Assembly (NCBI GenBank): GCA_963678235.1
Contig: OY782766.1
Location: 3,224,001-3,288,000 of the forward strand
Source: JABMQB01 sp963678235
GTDB taxonomy: Bacteria; Bacteroidota; Bacteroidia; Bacteroidales; Prolixibacteraceae
Direction: 5' to 3'
DNA length: 64,000 bases
In this document: positions 38,171 through 46,365 of the stretch, piece by piece
How the letters are laid out: every line of letters begins with the position of its first letter
Numbering within the stretch: position 1 is the stretch's first letter
Made by a program: the position numbers and the translations under genes
The notes under the pieces: model-generated
What the model was told of the DNA's origin: nothing
Seen by the model: only the letters and a program-made list of their open reading frames with translations
Database searches by the model: none

Positions 38171-38260
38171 ACTTGTTATCAATTTGGCTTAAAATTATAA
38201 AGGCAAAGATTTCGTATCTTTCTTTTTATAACAATACTGATTAATCATTATTTTATTGTG

Positions 38261-39040
38261 ATGGATGAGATAAATTTACTATACCAGGAATACCACAATT
38301 TACTTGAACAACAAATATTTACAGAGGAAGCCCTGGATTACGAACTTCTGGATAAACACATTTCGTTTTTAAAACAAATGGATGTTTTAGACAGTAGTTC
38401 CCTATCTATTTTCGACATGTATAAAAAAGAACATATTTATGTTTCTGCCAACTATTATAAAATGTTGGGCTATGATTTATCCCTAATTGAAGATGAAGGA
38501 AATGCCTTTTTTGACCGAAAAGTGCACCCTGATGACTTTCTTGTAAACCTAAGAAATGGTATCGAGCTCCTGAAGTTCTCCTTCAATATCCCCATTGAAC
38601 ACCGAAAAGACTATAAACTGATATCGGAATACAGGGTGATAAACGGAAATGGAAACTATATCCGAATAATTGAACAGCAGCAGGTTTTAGAGTTGGATAA
38701 ACTTGGAAATATCTGGACAGCATTAAGTACCGTTGATATTTCGCCGGAACAGGATATGAGCCTTGGGGTAAAATCACAAATTTACAACTTCAGGACCCGC
38801 GAACTGGTGCCATTTTCAAAAATCAGTAAGTCGTTGACGCGGGAAAATCCGCTTAGCAAACGTGAAAGCCAGGTATTGGGAATGATTAAAGACGGTATGA
38901 TGAGCAAAGAAATTGCGGATAAACTATTTATCAGCATCCATACAGTAAACACACACAGGCAACGAATCCTTGAAAAATTAAACGTTTCAAATTCATACGA
39001 GGCCATTCAATATGTTACATCGCTTGGCATTACTGACTAA
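38261..39040 (+). CDS. PAS-domain LuxR-type transcriptional regulator
   Basis: Transcription regulator of 259 residues. The ATG at 38261 is preferred over the GTG at 38258. Residues about 40-165 form a PAS-like domain (SLSIFDMYKKEHIYVSANYYKMLGYD, HPDDF, SEYRVINGNGNYIRI); the C-terminal LuxR helix-turn-helix is unmistakable: LSKRESQVLGMIKDGMMSKEIADKLFISIHTVNTHRQRI. There is no receiver domain. It diverges from the TonB receptor at 35834-38170, so regulation of that gene is a reasonable inference. The last four bases overlap the end of the convergent PLP gene. Confidence 0.92.
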   Translation: MDEINLLYQEYHNLLEQQIFTEEALDYELLDKHISFLKQMDVLDSSSLSIFDMYKKEHIYVSANYYKMLGYDLSLIEDEGNAFFDRKVHPDDFLVNLRNGIELLKFSFNIPIEHRKDYKLISEYRVINGNGNYIRIIEQQQVLELDKLGNIWTALSTVDISPEQDMSLGVKSQIYNFRTRELVPFSKISKSLTRENPLSKRESQVLGMIKDGMMSKEIADKLFISIHTVNTHRQRILEKLNVSNSYEAIQYVTSLGITD

Positions 39041-40218
39041 GCGTTCAACGTACCAAAAGCTTTAGCTAACCTTTCAAGTGCTTCTATTAAAATTGATCTC
39101 GGGCATCCAATATTGATCCTTAACCACCCATCACCACCAGTTCCAAACCTGCCCCCGTTATTCAGTGCAACTTTTGCCTCTTCGGTGGCAAATTTCGAAA
39201 GCTCGGTATCGTTCATGCCATATTCCCTGAAATCAAGCCATATTAAATAGGTGGCTTCAGGTTTCATAACTTTCACTTTTGGCAGTTTTTGGGCAATAAA
39301 CTGTTCCAAATAATCATAGTTCCCCTGCAGATATGTGAGCAATTGCCCAAGCCATTCGTCCCCATGCGTATAAGCAGCCTGCATTGCAATGGTTCCAAAA
39401 ATATTGCCCATCCCTAAGTGACCAATCCCAAGTGTTCGTTCGTATCGGGCAAACTTATTTTTATCCGGAATAATAATTAATGAAGTTGAAAATCCTGCTA
39501 CATTAAACGTTTTACTAGGCGCCATACAAACCACAGAATTTTTGGCAAATTCTTCTGAAATGTTTGCAAATGGCAGGTGTTTGTTTCCTTCGAGTATCAA
39601 ATCAGAATGTATTTCGTCGGAAACAACCAATATATTGTTTTCAAGGCAGATGTTCCCCAAAGCCACCAGCTCTTCTTTGGACCATACCATTCCACCGGGG
39701 TTTTGAGGGTTACAAAGCAAGAGCATTTTTGTGTTGCCATCTATTTTTGCCTTCAAGTCTTCCAAATCGAAGGTATATCTGCCATTTTCGATTTTTAGTG
39801 GATTCTCAATCATCTTTCTTTTGCTGCCTTTAACCACATCAAAAAATGGGAAATATACGGGTGGTTGCACGATTATACTATCTCCGGGTTTTGAAAAGGT
39901 TTCAACGGCAAGCGATAATCCTGCCACTACACCCGGACTAAACGATATCCATTCCTTTTGAACCGCCCAGTCATGCCTCCGTTGCATCCAATCAATAATT
40001 GCCTGGTAATACTCATCCGAACGAAACGTATAACCAAAGATTTCATGTTCTGTGCGCTTTTTAATGGCATTTATAATAAAATCAGGGGTTTTAAAATCCA
40101 TATCGGCAACCCATAGGGGCAATACTTCTTCGGAATTAAAAAATTTTGCACGTGCATCGTACTTCAAACTATTGGTACCTTCCCGATTAACTATTTCATC
40201 AAAATTATACTTCTTCAT
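39037..40218 (-). CDS. MalY/PatB-family PLP-dependent enzyme (cystathionine beta-lyase type)
   Basis: Fold-type I PLP enzyme of 393 residues with the PatB/MalY C-S lyase layout. Key segments are LPLWVADMDFKTP (family opening), GYTFRSDEYY, FSPGVVAGLSLAVETF, the conserved CNPQNPGGMVW, VVSDEIHSDL (Asp binding the PLP pyridine nitrogen) and APSKTFNVAGFSTS, where the Lys of SKT forms the Schiff base. The C-terminal FGTGGDGWLRINIGCPRS contains the substrate-carboxylate Arg. It probably cleaves cystathionine or cysteine conjugates, or acts as an aminotransferase. Its 3' end overlaps the convergent LuxR gene by 4 bases. Confidence 0.93.
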   Translation of the reverse strand: MKKYNFDEIVNREGTNSLKYDARAKFFNSEEVLPLWVADMDFKTPDFIINAIKKRTEHEIFGYTFRSDEYYQAIIDWMQRRHDWAVQKEWISFSPGVVAGLSLAVETFSKPGDSIIVQPPVYFPFFDVVKGSKRKMIENPLKIENGRYTFDLEDLKAKIDGNTKMLLLCNPQNPGGMVWSKEELVALGNICLENNILVVSDEIHSDLILEGNKHLPFANISEEFAKNSVVCMAPSKTFNVAGFSTSLIIIPDKNKFARYERTLGIGHLGMGNIFGTIAMQAAYTHGDEWLGQLLTYLQGNYDYLEQFIAQKLPKVKVMKPEATYLIWLDFREYGMNDTELSKFATEEAKVALNNGGRFGTGGDGWLRINIGCPRSILIEALERLAKAFGTLNA

Positions 40219-40292
40219 AAGCCAAATTCATGGATGTCCGAAAATATTTACGTATTTAAAATACTAACTAAACTAATAAATGTGTAAGATGT

Positions 40293-40982
40293 TTAACATT
40301 GAATCTTCCGAAGGTAATTTAAATTGTCCTTGTTTTCAACTTTCAGTACAAAATCAAATTTTGACATTTTCAGGCAAAGGTCAAAATCGGTTGATGGTGA
40401 CCAACTTTGTTTTTCGGGTTCAAAGAAACGGGCTCCGGCGCCCAAACGAAGTTTAGCGATCATTTTTTGAAAATCCCAGGTTTCCCCTTCAAGCTCCCCT
40501 TTTATATAATTTGCACAGAATGTGTCCTCATCCGTCGGAAACTCACAGGCATACCCCATGCATACTAAAGACACGTGTGATGGATTTTGCTTTTGAATAT
40601 ACCTCACTATTGCCCCAAGGTTCACAAAAGCCCCGGTAATAATCTCATCAGCATTATTGGCGTTTGCAATTCCTTGTGTCCCTGAACTGGTTGTATGCAC
40701 CATGGTTTTACCAATAAGCTCGGCTTCCTGAATGTGCGTAGGTGAATTTCCAAAGTCAAATCCGGGCGGGCGCTTCTCATCCCGTTCCCCTACCAATATA
40801 TAATCAGGATTGTTTTTTTTAAGTCCATAAGCAGTTTCGATACTTCCAACTGGAATAATTGTTTGTATTCCTTTATCATAAGCATAACATGCAGTTGAAA
40901 ATGCCCTAAAAACATCAATAATCACTACCAAACCTTTCGCAACTCTCGCTCCTTCAATAAGTTGCAGTATTTCAACTTTCAT
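40293..40982 (-). CDS. comB: 2-phosphosulfolactate phosphatase family (ComB)
   Basis: Protein of 229 residues closely resembling ComB, the Mg-dependent phosphatase that makes sulfolactate from phosphosulfolactate. Diagnostic segments are VVIIDVFRAFSTACYAYDKG near the N-terminus, LVGERDEKRPPGFDFGNSP and VHTTSSGTQGI, followed by CMGYACEFPTDEDTFCANYIKG. In methanogens this step leads to coenzyme M; in bacteria, sulfolactate is a free or excreted compound, and no other coenzyme M gene is visible here. It is 74 bases downstream of the PLP enzyme's start on the same strand but probably transcribed separately. Confidence 0.9.
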   Translation of the reverse strand: MKVEILQLIEGARVAKGLVVIIDVFRAFSTACYAYDKGIQTIIPVGSIETAYGLKKNNPDYILVGERDEKRPPGFDFGNSPTHIQEAELIGKTMVHTTSSGTQGIANANNADEIITGAFVNLGAIVRYIQKQNPSHVSLVCMGYACEFPTDEDTFCANYIKGELEGETWDFQKMIAKLRLGAGARFFEPEKQSWSPSTDFDLCLKMSKFDFVLKVENKDNLNYLRKIQC

Positions 40983-41182
40983 TTTCTTTTTTTGTTGAAT
41001 GTAAACAAAAAATTAAATGCTAATTGTCTTTATTTTTTGGCACTATTATTGTTTGACGAAAGCAAATTGTTCTTATGTGTCTGTTTTTCTGCGTATTAAC
41101 CCCACTAAACCTAAATGTTAACAGAAAACAATTTTCCAATAATAATTATTTAATATATAATTAACGTATGTTATTCAGCATA

Positions 41183-41196
41183 ATGTTGTAAAACAT
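41183..41196. repeat. Small inverted repeat next to a promoter
   Basis: ATGTT, four bases, AACAT: a perfect 5-base inverted repeat ending two bases before the TATGTTTG element of the secreted-protein gene. Its position would suit an operator, but the repeat is short and could be chance. Confidence 0.25.
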
Positions 41197-41198
41197 GC

Positions 41199-41206
41199 TA
41201 TGTTTG
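41199..41206 (+). promoter_or_regulatory. Putative -7 element of the small secreted-protein gene
   Basis: TATGTTTG matches the TAnnTTTG consensus exactly and would start a transcript near 41213, giving a leader of about 27 bases to the ATG at 41240. No TTG at the canonical -33 spacing is present. Confidence 0.5.
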
Positions 41207-41239
41207 TACTGTGTTTAATAACAATTAAAAATTAAAGAC

Positions 41240-41824
41240 ATGAAAACAATTAGAACATTACTCACAATTACTGCAATTGCTTTTGTAGCATTAGCAACCG
41301 CAGTTGAAAAACCAAAAATGAACGTCATTCCTCTAGAAGCTAACAAAGCTGTAGTTGCTTTTTATAACAACAACCCTGCGCAATTTGAAATTAATATTTC
41401 AGATAAAAATGGCAGCACTGTTTATTACAATCTTTCAAAAACCAAAATTATGGATTACAGAAAGGTGTATGATTTTGAAGCCGTTGAAGACGGGGAATAT
41501 GTTATTTCACTAAAAGTAAACGACACAAAAATTAAAAGGAACATCGAGATCGAAAACGGTGAGTTCAAAATTAACAAAGCAGAAGTGACTTTTGATCCAT
41601 TCTTCTCTTATGAAGACAATGTACTTAAAGTATCTTACCTGAACTTTGATGAAAACGCTGTTTCTTTAAGAATTTACAGTGAAGGGGAAGCTATTTATGA
41701 AACCGAATTGGGGAAAGATTTTTCACTAACCAAAGGTTATGATCTTTCAGGCCTTGATTATGGCGATTACTATCTGGTATTAAATACGAAAGACGAAAGC
41801 TTTGGCTATAATTTTAAAAAATAA
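41240..41824 (+). CDS. Small secreted beta-rich protein with two tandem domains
   Basis: Exported protein of 194 residues with a signal peptide (MKTIRTLLTITAIAFVALATA). The rest consists of two beta-sandwich-like repeats, roughly residues 25-105 and 110-194, each ending in an Asp-Gly/Asp-Tyr turn followed by YVISLKV or YYLVLNT strands. This resembles DUF3244-like small Ig-fold proteins of Bacteroidota, but I do not recognise an exact family. The gene has its own promoter-like element and terminator, so it is monocistronic. Its simple signal, acidic mature part and isolated strong-looking expression unit suggest an abundant periplasmic or surface protein. Confidence 0.8.
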   Translation: MKTIRTLLTITAIAFVALATAVEKPKMNVIPLEANKAVVAFYNNNPAQFEINISDKNGSTVYYNLSKTKIMDYRKVYDFEAVEDGEYVISLKVNDTKIKRNIEIENGEFKINKAEVTFDPFFSYEDNVLKVSYLNFDENAVSLRIYSEGEAIYETELGKDFSLTKGYDLSGLDYGDYYLVLNTKDESFGYNFKK

Positions 41825-41855
41825 ATTTGGTCAGAAAAGGTAGACTAATTAGGGA

Positions 41856-41888
41856 GGCTGAATATCGAATGATGTTCAGCCTTTTTTC
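41856..41888 (+). terminator. Rho-independent terminator after the secreted-protein gene
   Basis: GGCTGAATAT (41856-41865), a six-base loop, then ATGTTCAGCC (41872-41881): a ten-base stem with one T-G wobble, followed by TTTTTTC. It separates the secreted-protein gene from the downstream ABC-RND operon. Confidence 0.85.
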
Positions 41889-42084
41889 TTTAATAGCCCC
41901 CAATCATCAAACATTCAGAGATTTACAAAATCCTTTCTTTTAATACATTTCCTCCGTAAAAAAAATATTCGTTAAATTGTAACTAAAAGCCCGACCTATA
42001 AGTCAAATATAGAATTGTATGGATTAAACCTTAAGAAAGTTTTCTATTCTATATAAGCATGTAAAACGAAAAGATATCCAGACG

Positions 42085-42978
42085 GTGGAAATATCAATCA
42101 AAAACCTTAATAAGGTCTATAAAAACGGCAACCACGCCGTACGAAATATTAATCTTGAAATCCCAAACGGAATGTTTGGGCTTTTGGGACCAAACGGTGC
42201 CGGGAAATCAACCCTGATGAGGATTCTGGTTACCCTTATGAAGCCCAGTAGCGGTCAGGTAACAGTTAACGGCTTGGATTTACTTAAAAACAGGAAAGAA
42301 ATCCGTGCCATGCTGGGCTACCTCCCGCAGGATTTTAGTTTTTTCTCGAAATTGAAAACCTACGAATTCCTTGATTACACAGCCCGCCTGGCAGGCATGA
42401 AGAACGCTTCGAAACGAAAATCGGCGGTGGATCAAATGCTCGAAGAAGTGGGTTTGTTTGAAGCCCGCGACCGAAATGCCAATAAACTTTCGGGAGGGAT
42501 GAAACGAAGGTTAGGAATTGCACAAGCACTTATTAACGACCCAAAAATAATCATCGTTGACGAACCAACCACTGGTCTTGACCCCGAAGAAAGGATCAGG
42601 TTTAGGAACCTTCTTTCAACTATCAGCTCAAAAGATGTAATCATTATTCTTTCTACCCATATTGTGGGAGATATCTCAAGTACATGCGATAACATGGCAC
42701 TGCTCAACAACGGTCAACTTGCATTTGCCGGATCGCCTGAAGGACTTATTAAAGAAGCGGAAGGCCATGTTTGGCTTATCGAAGCCACAGAAGCAGAGTA
42801 TTTGGAGATCAACGAAAAATTCCCGGTAATTTCAACCATCCCTGCTGACGACGGATGGGAAATACAAGTAGTTGCCAATGAAATCAATGGATATTACGGC
42901 AGGCAAATCGAGGCAAACCTTGAACATGCCTATGTCCATTTTATGGAGAATAAATTAAACAAATGGACTAACTCTTAA
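42085..42978 (+). CDS. ABC transporter ATP-binding protein, first gene of the ABC-RND operon
   Basis: ABC ATPase of 297 residues. Walker A is GPNGAGKST (K41), the Q-loop is LGYLPQDFSFF, the signature LSGGMKRRLGIAQ, Walker B IIIVDEPTTGLDPEERIRFRNLL, and the H-loop STHIVGDIS. A C-terminal accessory domain (residues about 220-297) follows, as in many ABC-2 exporter ATPases. The start is GTG at 42085; no in-frame ATG is near. The stop is 11 bases before a large ABC-2 permease gene, its natural partner. The sequence GMFGLLGPNGAGKST and GLDPxERIRFRNLL recur in the ATPase fused to the RND permease at 52101, so the two ATPases are close paralogues and might pair. Confidence 0.95.
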   Translation: MEISIKNLNKVYKNGNHAVRNINLEIPNGMFGLLGPNGAGKSTLMRILVTLMKPSSGQVTVNGLDLLKNRKEIRAMLGYLPQDFSFFSKLKTYEFLDYTARLAGMKNASKRKSAVDQMLEEVGLFEARDRNANKLSGGMKRRLGIAQALINDPKIIIVDEPTTGLDPEERIRFRNLLSTISSKDVIIILSTHIVGDISSTCDNMALLNNGQLAFAGSPEGLIKEAEGHVWLIEATEAEYLEINEKFPVISTIPADDGWEIQVVANEINGYYGRQIEANLEHAYVHFMENKLNKWTNS

Positions 42979-42989
42979 TAAGCCAAGCA

Positions 42990-45900
42990 ATGATCTCATT
43001 TCACAATATTTTATCCATCGCCAAATACGAACGAAAAACATTGTTACGTTCATGGTTTTTCAGAATATTTAGTATCCTTTCACTTCTGGTCTTATTCGGA
43101 ATGAATTTCGGGATCATCATTGAAGGTGGTGGTGGAGAAGGTTGGGCTGTAAGGGCCATTCCTTCAGCAATACCCTATTTTAACATACTAATTTTGAATG
43201 TTGCCCAGGCAATTATTGCCGTTTTCCTGGCATCCGATTTTTTAAAACGCGATAAAAAACTGGATACAACCGAGGTTATTTATATGCGTTCGATGACCAA
43301 CGGGGAGTACGTTATCGGAAAAACATGGGGAAACCTTCAGGTATTTCTGGTGCTTAACATTCTTGTGGTTGTAATGGCGCTCATTTTTAACATGTTATCT
43401 CAGGGAACGGCTATTGATTTTGCATCTTATGGAATTTATATTGTATTAATCACTATTCCGACCCTGGTATTTATTATGGGATTCGCGTTCCTACTAATGA
43501 GTATTATCCGAAACCAGGCGATCACTTTTGTTGTTATCCTTGGTTATATTGGTATTACCCTTTTCTGGGTTCAGGCAAAATTCTACTATTTGTATGATTA
43601 CATGGCATTTAATATCCCGATGCTGAATTCAGGGATTGTAGGATTTGGTAACCTTGAAGTTATTTTAGGGCATAGGGGAATCTATTTTAGTTTAGGATTG
43701 GGATTTATTTTTCTAGCAATTTTTATGCTTAAAAGGTTGCCTCAATCAGAAACAATGACCTATATTTCACTGTTCCTAAGTGTACTTTTTATTGGAGCCG
43801 GAGGATATCTTGGATATTCCCATATACAACGATTTAAGTTAAATGAGCAAAGTAGGACTGAAGCTATAGAACTGAATAATAAATTCGTCTCAGTGCCTGT
43901 TCCTGAAGTTGTTTCAAATTCGATTTCCCTCGAACACAAAGGCAATACAATTGCTGTTGATGCCAACATCCAAATAAAAAACACCACAGGAAAAAACCTG
44001 GAAAAACTTGTTTTTAGTCTAAACAGTGGGTTAAAAATAAAAAGCCTGAAACTAAACGGTGCTGAAAACAAGTTCCTTAGGGAAAATCATTTGATTATTA
44101 TTTCGAAAAATGTGGAGAAAATTGGCATTTGGGACGAAGCAAAACTCGAAATACAGTATGAAGGGAAGATTGATGAAGCCCTTTGCTACCTTGATATCGA
44201 TGAAAAAACATTGCAGGAAAAACATGGTGCATTTGTAATAAATGTGGATAAGAGATTTGCATTTGTCAATCCTGATTATGTACTGCTCACCAAAGAAACA
44301 AACTGGTATCCAAAACCGGGTGTTACCTATAGTTCAACAGATGCTTCATGGAACCAGCCACAGTTTAGCAAATTCAGACTAAAAGTAAAAACAAGCCCTG
44401 ATTTAACAGCCATTTCACAAGGCGATGTTTCAAAAACAACAGACGGTCAATTTATTTTTGAAAACAAAAATCCACTCACCCAAATTTCATTATCCATAGG
44501 AAATTACGAACACAAAGAAATACAAAGTAAAAATGTGACTTTTGGATTGTGGTATTTTAAAGGACACGACTACTTTTCAGAAACTCTCAACGAAATAAAA
44601 GATACCATTCCTCAAATCTTAGGTGAACGGCTAGATGATTTTACACGGACCTACAACCTCGAATATTCCTTTGATAAACTTTCTTTGGTGGAAGTCCCTG
44701 CGCAATTTAAAACATACGAAAGAATCTGGACTTCGAACCAGGAATTGGTACAGCCGGAACAAATCCTGATCCCTGAAAAAGGCTTTATGATTAGGGATGC
44801 CGATTTCAAACAACAATTGAAATGGACGGAAAGACGTGGAAGAAGAGGAGATGAAGGGCTAACCCCGGATGAACTTCAATTGAGAATATTGGACAATTTC
44901 TTTGGGAATTTTACCAGGGAACAAGGCAGGCCCGACTGGAACAGAATGGGCGGGGGCTCTTTCAGCATAGAAGATAAGGCAAATCCATTTTTCATTTTCC
45001 CAATGATTTATAGCTTTCAGAACAATATAAAATCGGATAAATGGCCAATTGTTAACCGAATTTTTGAGGCCTATTTGAAGGGACAATCAGTCGATATGAG
45101 GTCAAACTTTATGCGTGATGTAAGCGGAATCAGCGAAGATGAAATGGCTAATATTGCCCTGCAAGACTATACATTTGAAGAAATATTATCCGATCCTGAG
45201 CAAAAGAAAATTATTGACAACGTCATCAAACTTAAAGGCGATGTGCTGTTTTCCATGATCCAATGGAAAGCCGGGCAGGAAGAATTTGAAGCATTTCTGC
45301 GAAAAGTTCTGAACGAAAATAAATTCAGGAATATCCGATTTGAAGATTTTGACGCCCAGATAAAAGACAATTTTAATATTGAGCTTAGCCCTCTAATGAA
45401 TGAATGGTTCCAGGAAAAAACATTGCCTGGCTACTTAATATCGCCCTTCGAAGCTATTAAGGTAAAAACGGAAGACCAGATTCAGACCATGGTTTCGTTC
45501 AAAATAACCAATTTCTCAGACAAAGAAGGAATTATTAAAGCATCGTTCCGTTTAGGTGGAGGCAGAAGGGGTGGTTTTGGCGGCAGAGGTCCTGGGGGCG
45601 GTGAGCCGGAAACCATCGATAAAGTAATTTATTTAGATGCGCATCAGACCAAAGAGGTGAGTTACCTTTTAGATGCTGATCCCAGAATGCTGTCGATTAA
45701 CACATTGACAAGCCTGAACATTCCACAAACAATCGCTGATGGCTTTCGGGATATTGAAGAAAACCTAAAAGCAAAGGCTTTCGAAGGAGAAAAATTGTCG
45801 GACAAACCTGTATCTATGCTGCTACCAAACGAAATTATCGTAGATAATGAAGATCCGGGCTTCTCGGTTACCGAAGAAGAACATGTTAGTTTGCTTAAAA

Positions 45901-46346
45901 AGTGGATAATTAAAGAAGATGAAAACAAACTAAAATACTCAGGCATGGTGCCATGGAACCCACCGACTAAATGGACCCTGATTACAAACTCCGACTTTTA
46001 CGGAGAATATGTCCGGTCCGGATATTATATCAAGGCGGGAGATGGAACACAAAAAGCCAAATGGAGCATTCCTGTGAAAGAACCGGGTTATTACGATGTG
46101 TATTATCATCTGGTGAAACCAAGAAGAGGCAGAAGAAACCGTGGCAATAACAAAGGTGAATATCATTTTACCATTTATCACGACGACGGCACGGAAGAAC
46201 AATCGTTGGAAACCAGCACTGCCGATGAAGGCTGGAACCAATTAGGATCCTATTATTTTTCACCCGGGAATGCCGCTGTTGAGTTATCAAATTTATGCGA
46301 GCTGGGAACAGTTACTGCCGATGCAGTGAAATTAATTAAGCTATAA
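42990..46346 (+). CDS. ABC-2 permease fused to degenerate M1-peptidase-like domain and golvesin-like C-terminus
   Basis: Very large protein of 1118 residues. Residues 15-285 contain about seven membrane helices in the ABC-2 permease pattern (VAQAIIAVFLASDFLKRDKK is the conserved coupling region). Residues about 290-800 are extracytoplasmic and resemble the M1 aminopeptidase-like domain known in such permeases: KETNWYPKPGVTY, then FKTYERIWTSNQELVQPEQILIPEKGF. The zinc motif HExxH is absent, so it is unlikely to be an active protease. Residues about 985-1118 (WSIPVKEPGYYDVYYHL ... CELGTVTADAVKLIKL) match a golvesin C-terminal-like beta domain. A Gly/Arg-rich insertion (RLGGGRRGGFGGRGPGGGEP) lies near 855-875. 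It partners with the preceding ATPase, 11 bases upstream. Confidence 0.85.
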   Translation: MISFHNILSIAKYERKTLLRSWFFRIFSILSLLVLFGMNFGIIIEGGGGEGWAVRAIPSAIPYFNILILNVAQAIIAVFLASDFLKRDKKLDTTEVIYMRSMTNGEYVIGKTWGNLQVFLVLNILVVVMALIFNMLSQGTAIDFASYGIYIVLITIPTLVFIMGFAFLLMSIIRNQAITFVVILGYIGITLFWVQAKFYYLYDYMAFNIPMLNSGIVGFGNLEVILGHRGIYFSLGLGFIFLAIFMLKRLPQSETMTYISLFLSVLFIGAGGYLGYSHIQRFKLNEQSRTEAIELNNKFVSVPVPEVVSNSISLEHKGNTIAVDANIQIKNTTGKNLEKLVFSLNSGLKIKSLKLNGAENKFLRENHLIIISKNVEKIGIWDEAKLEIQYEGKIDEALCYLDIDEKTLQEKHGAFVINVDKRFAFVNPDYVLLTKETNWYPKPGVTYSSTDASWNQPQFSKFRLKVKTSPDLTAISQGDVSKTTDGQFIFENKNPLTQISLSIGNYEHKEIQSKNVTFGLWYFKGHDYFSETLNEIKDTIPQILGERLDDFTRTYNLEYSFDKLSLVEVPAQFKTYERIWTSNQELVQPEQILIPEKGFMIRDADFKQQLKWTERRGRRGDEGLTPDELQLRILDNFFGNFTREQGRPDWNRMGGGSFSIEDKANPFFIFPMIYSFQNNIKSDKWPIVNRIFEAYLKGQSVDMRSNFMRDVSGISEDEMANIALQDYTFEEILSDPEQKKIIDNVIKLKGDVLFSMIQWKAGQEEFEAFLRKVLNENKFRNIRFEDFDAQIKDNFNIELSPLMNEWFQEKTLPGYLISPFEAIKVKTEDQIQTMVSFKITNFSDKEGIIKASFRLGGGRRGGFGGRGPGGGEPETIDKVIYLDAHQTKEVSYLLDADPRMLSINTLTSLNIPQTIADGFRDIEENLKAKAFEGEKLSDKPVSMLLPNEIIVDNEDPGFSVTEEEHVSLLKKWIIKEDENKLKYSGMVPWNPPTKWTLITNSDFYGEYVRSGYYIKAGDGTQKAKWSIPVKEPGYYDVYYHLVKPRRGRRNRGNNKGEYHFTIYHDDGTEEQSLETSTADEGWNQLGSYYFSPGNAAVELSNLCELGTVTADAVKLIKL

Positions 46347-46365
46347 AACAATTAACAAGAATACC

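Noticed and set aside
38258..38260. GTG start for the PAS-LuxR gene
   Set aside because: An ATG follows immediately at 38261 and is the better start.
42990..46346. Active M1 aminopeptidase
   Set aside because: No HExxH motif is present in the chain, so I call it a degenerate, peptidase-like domain only.
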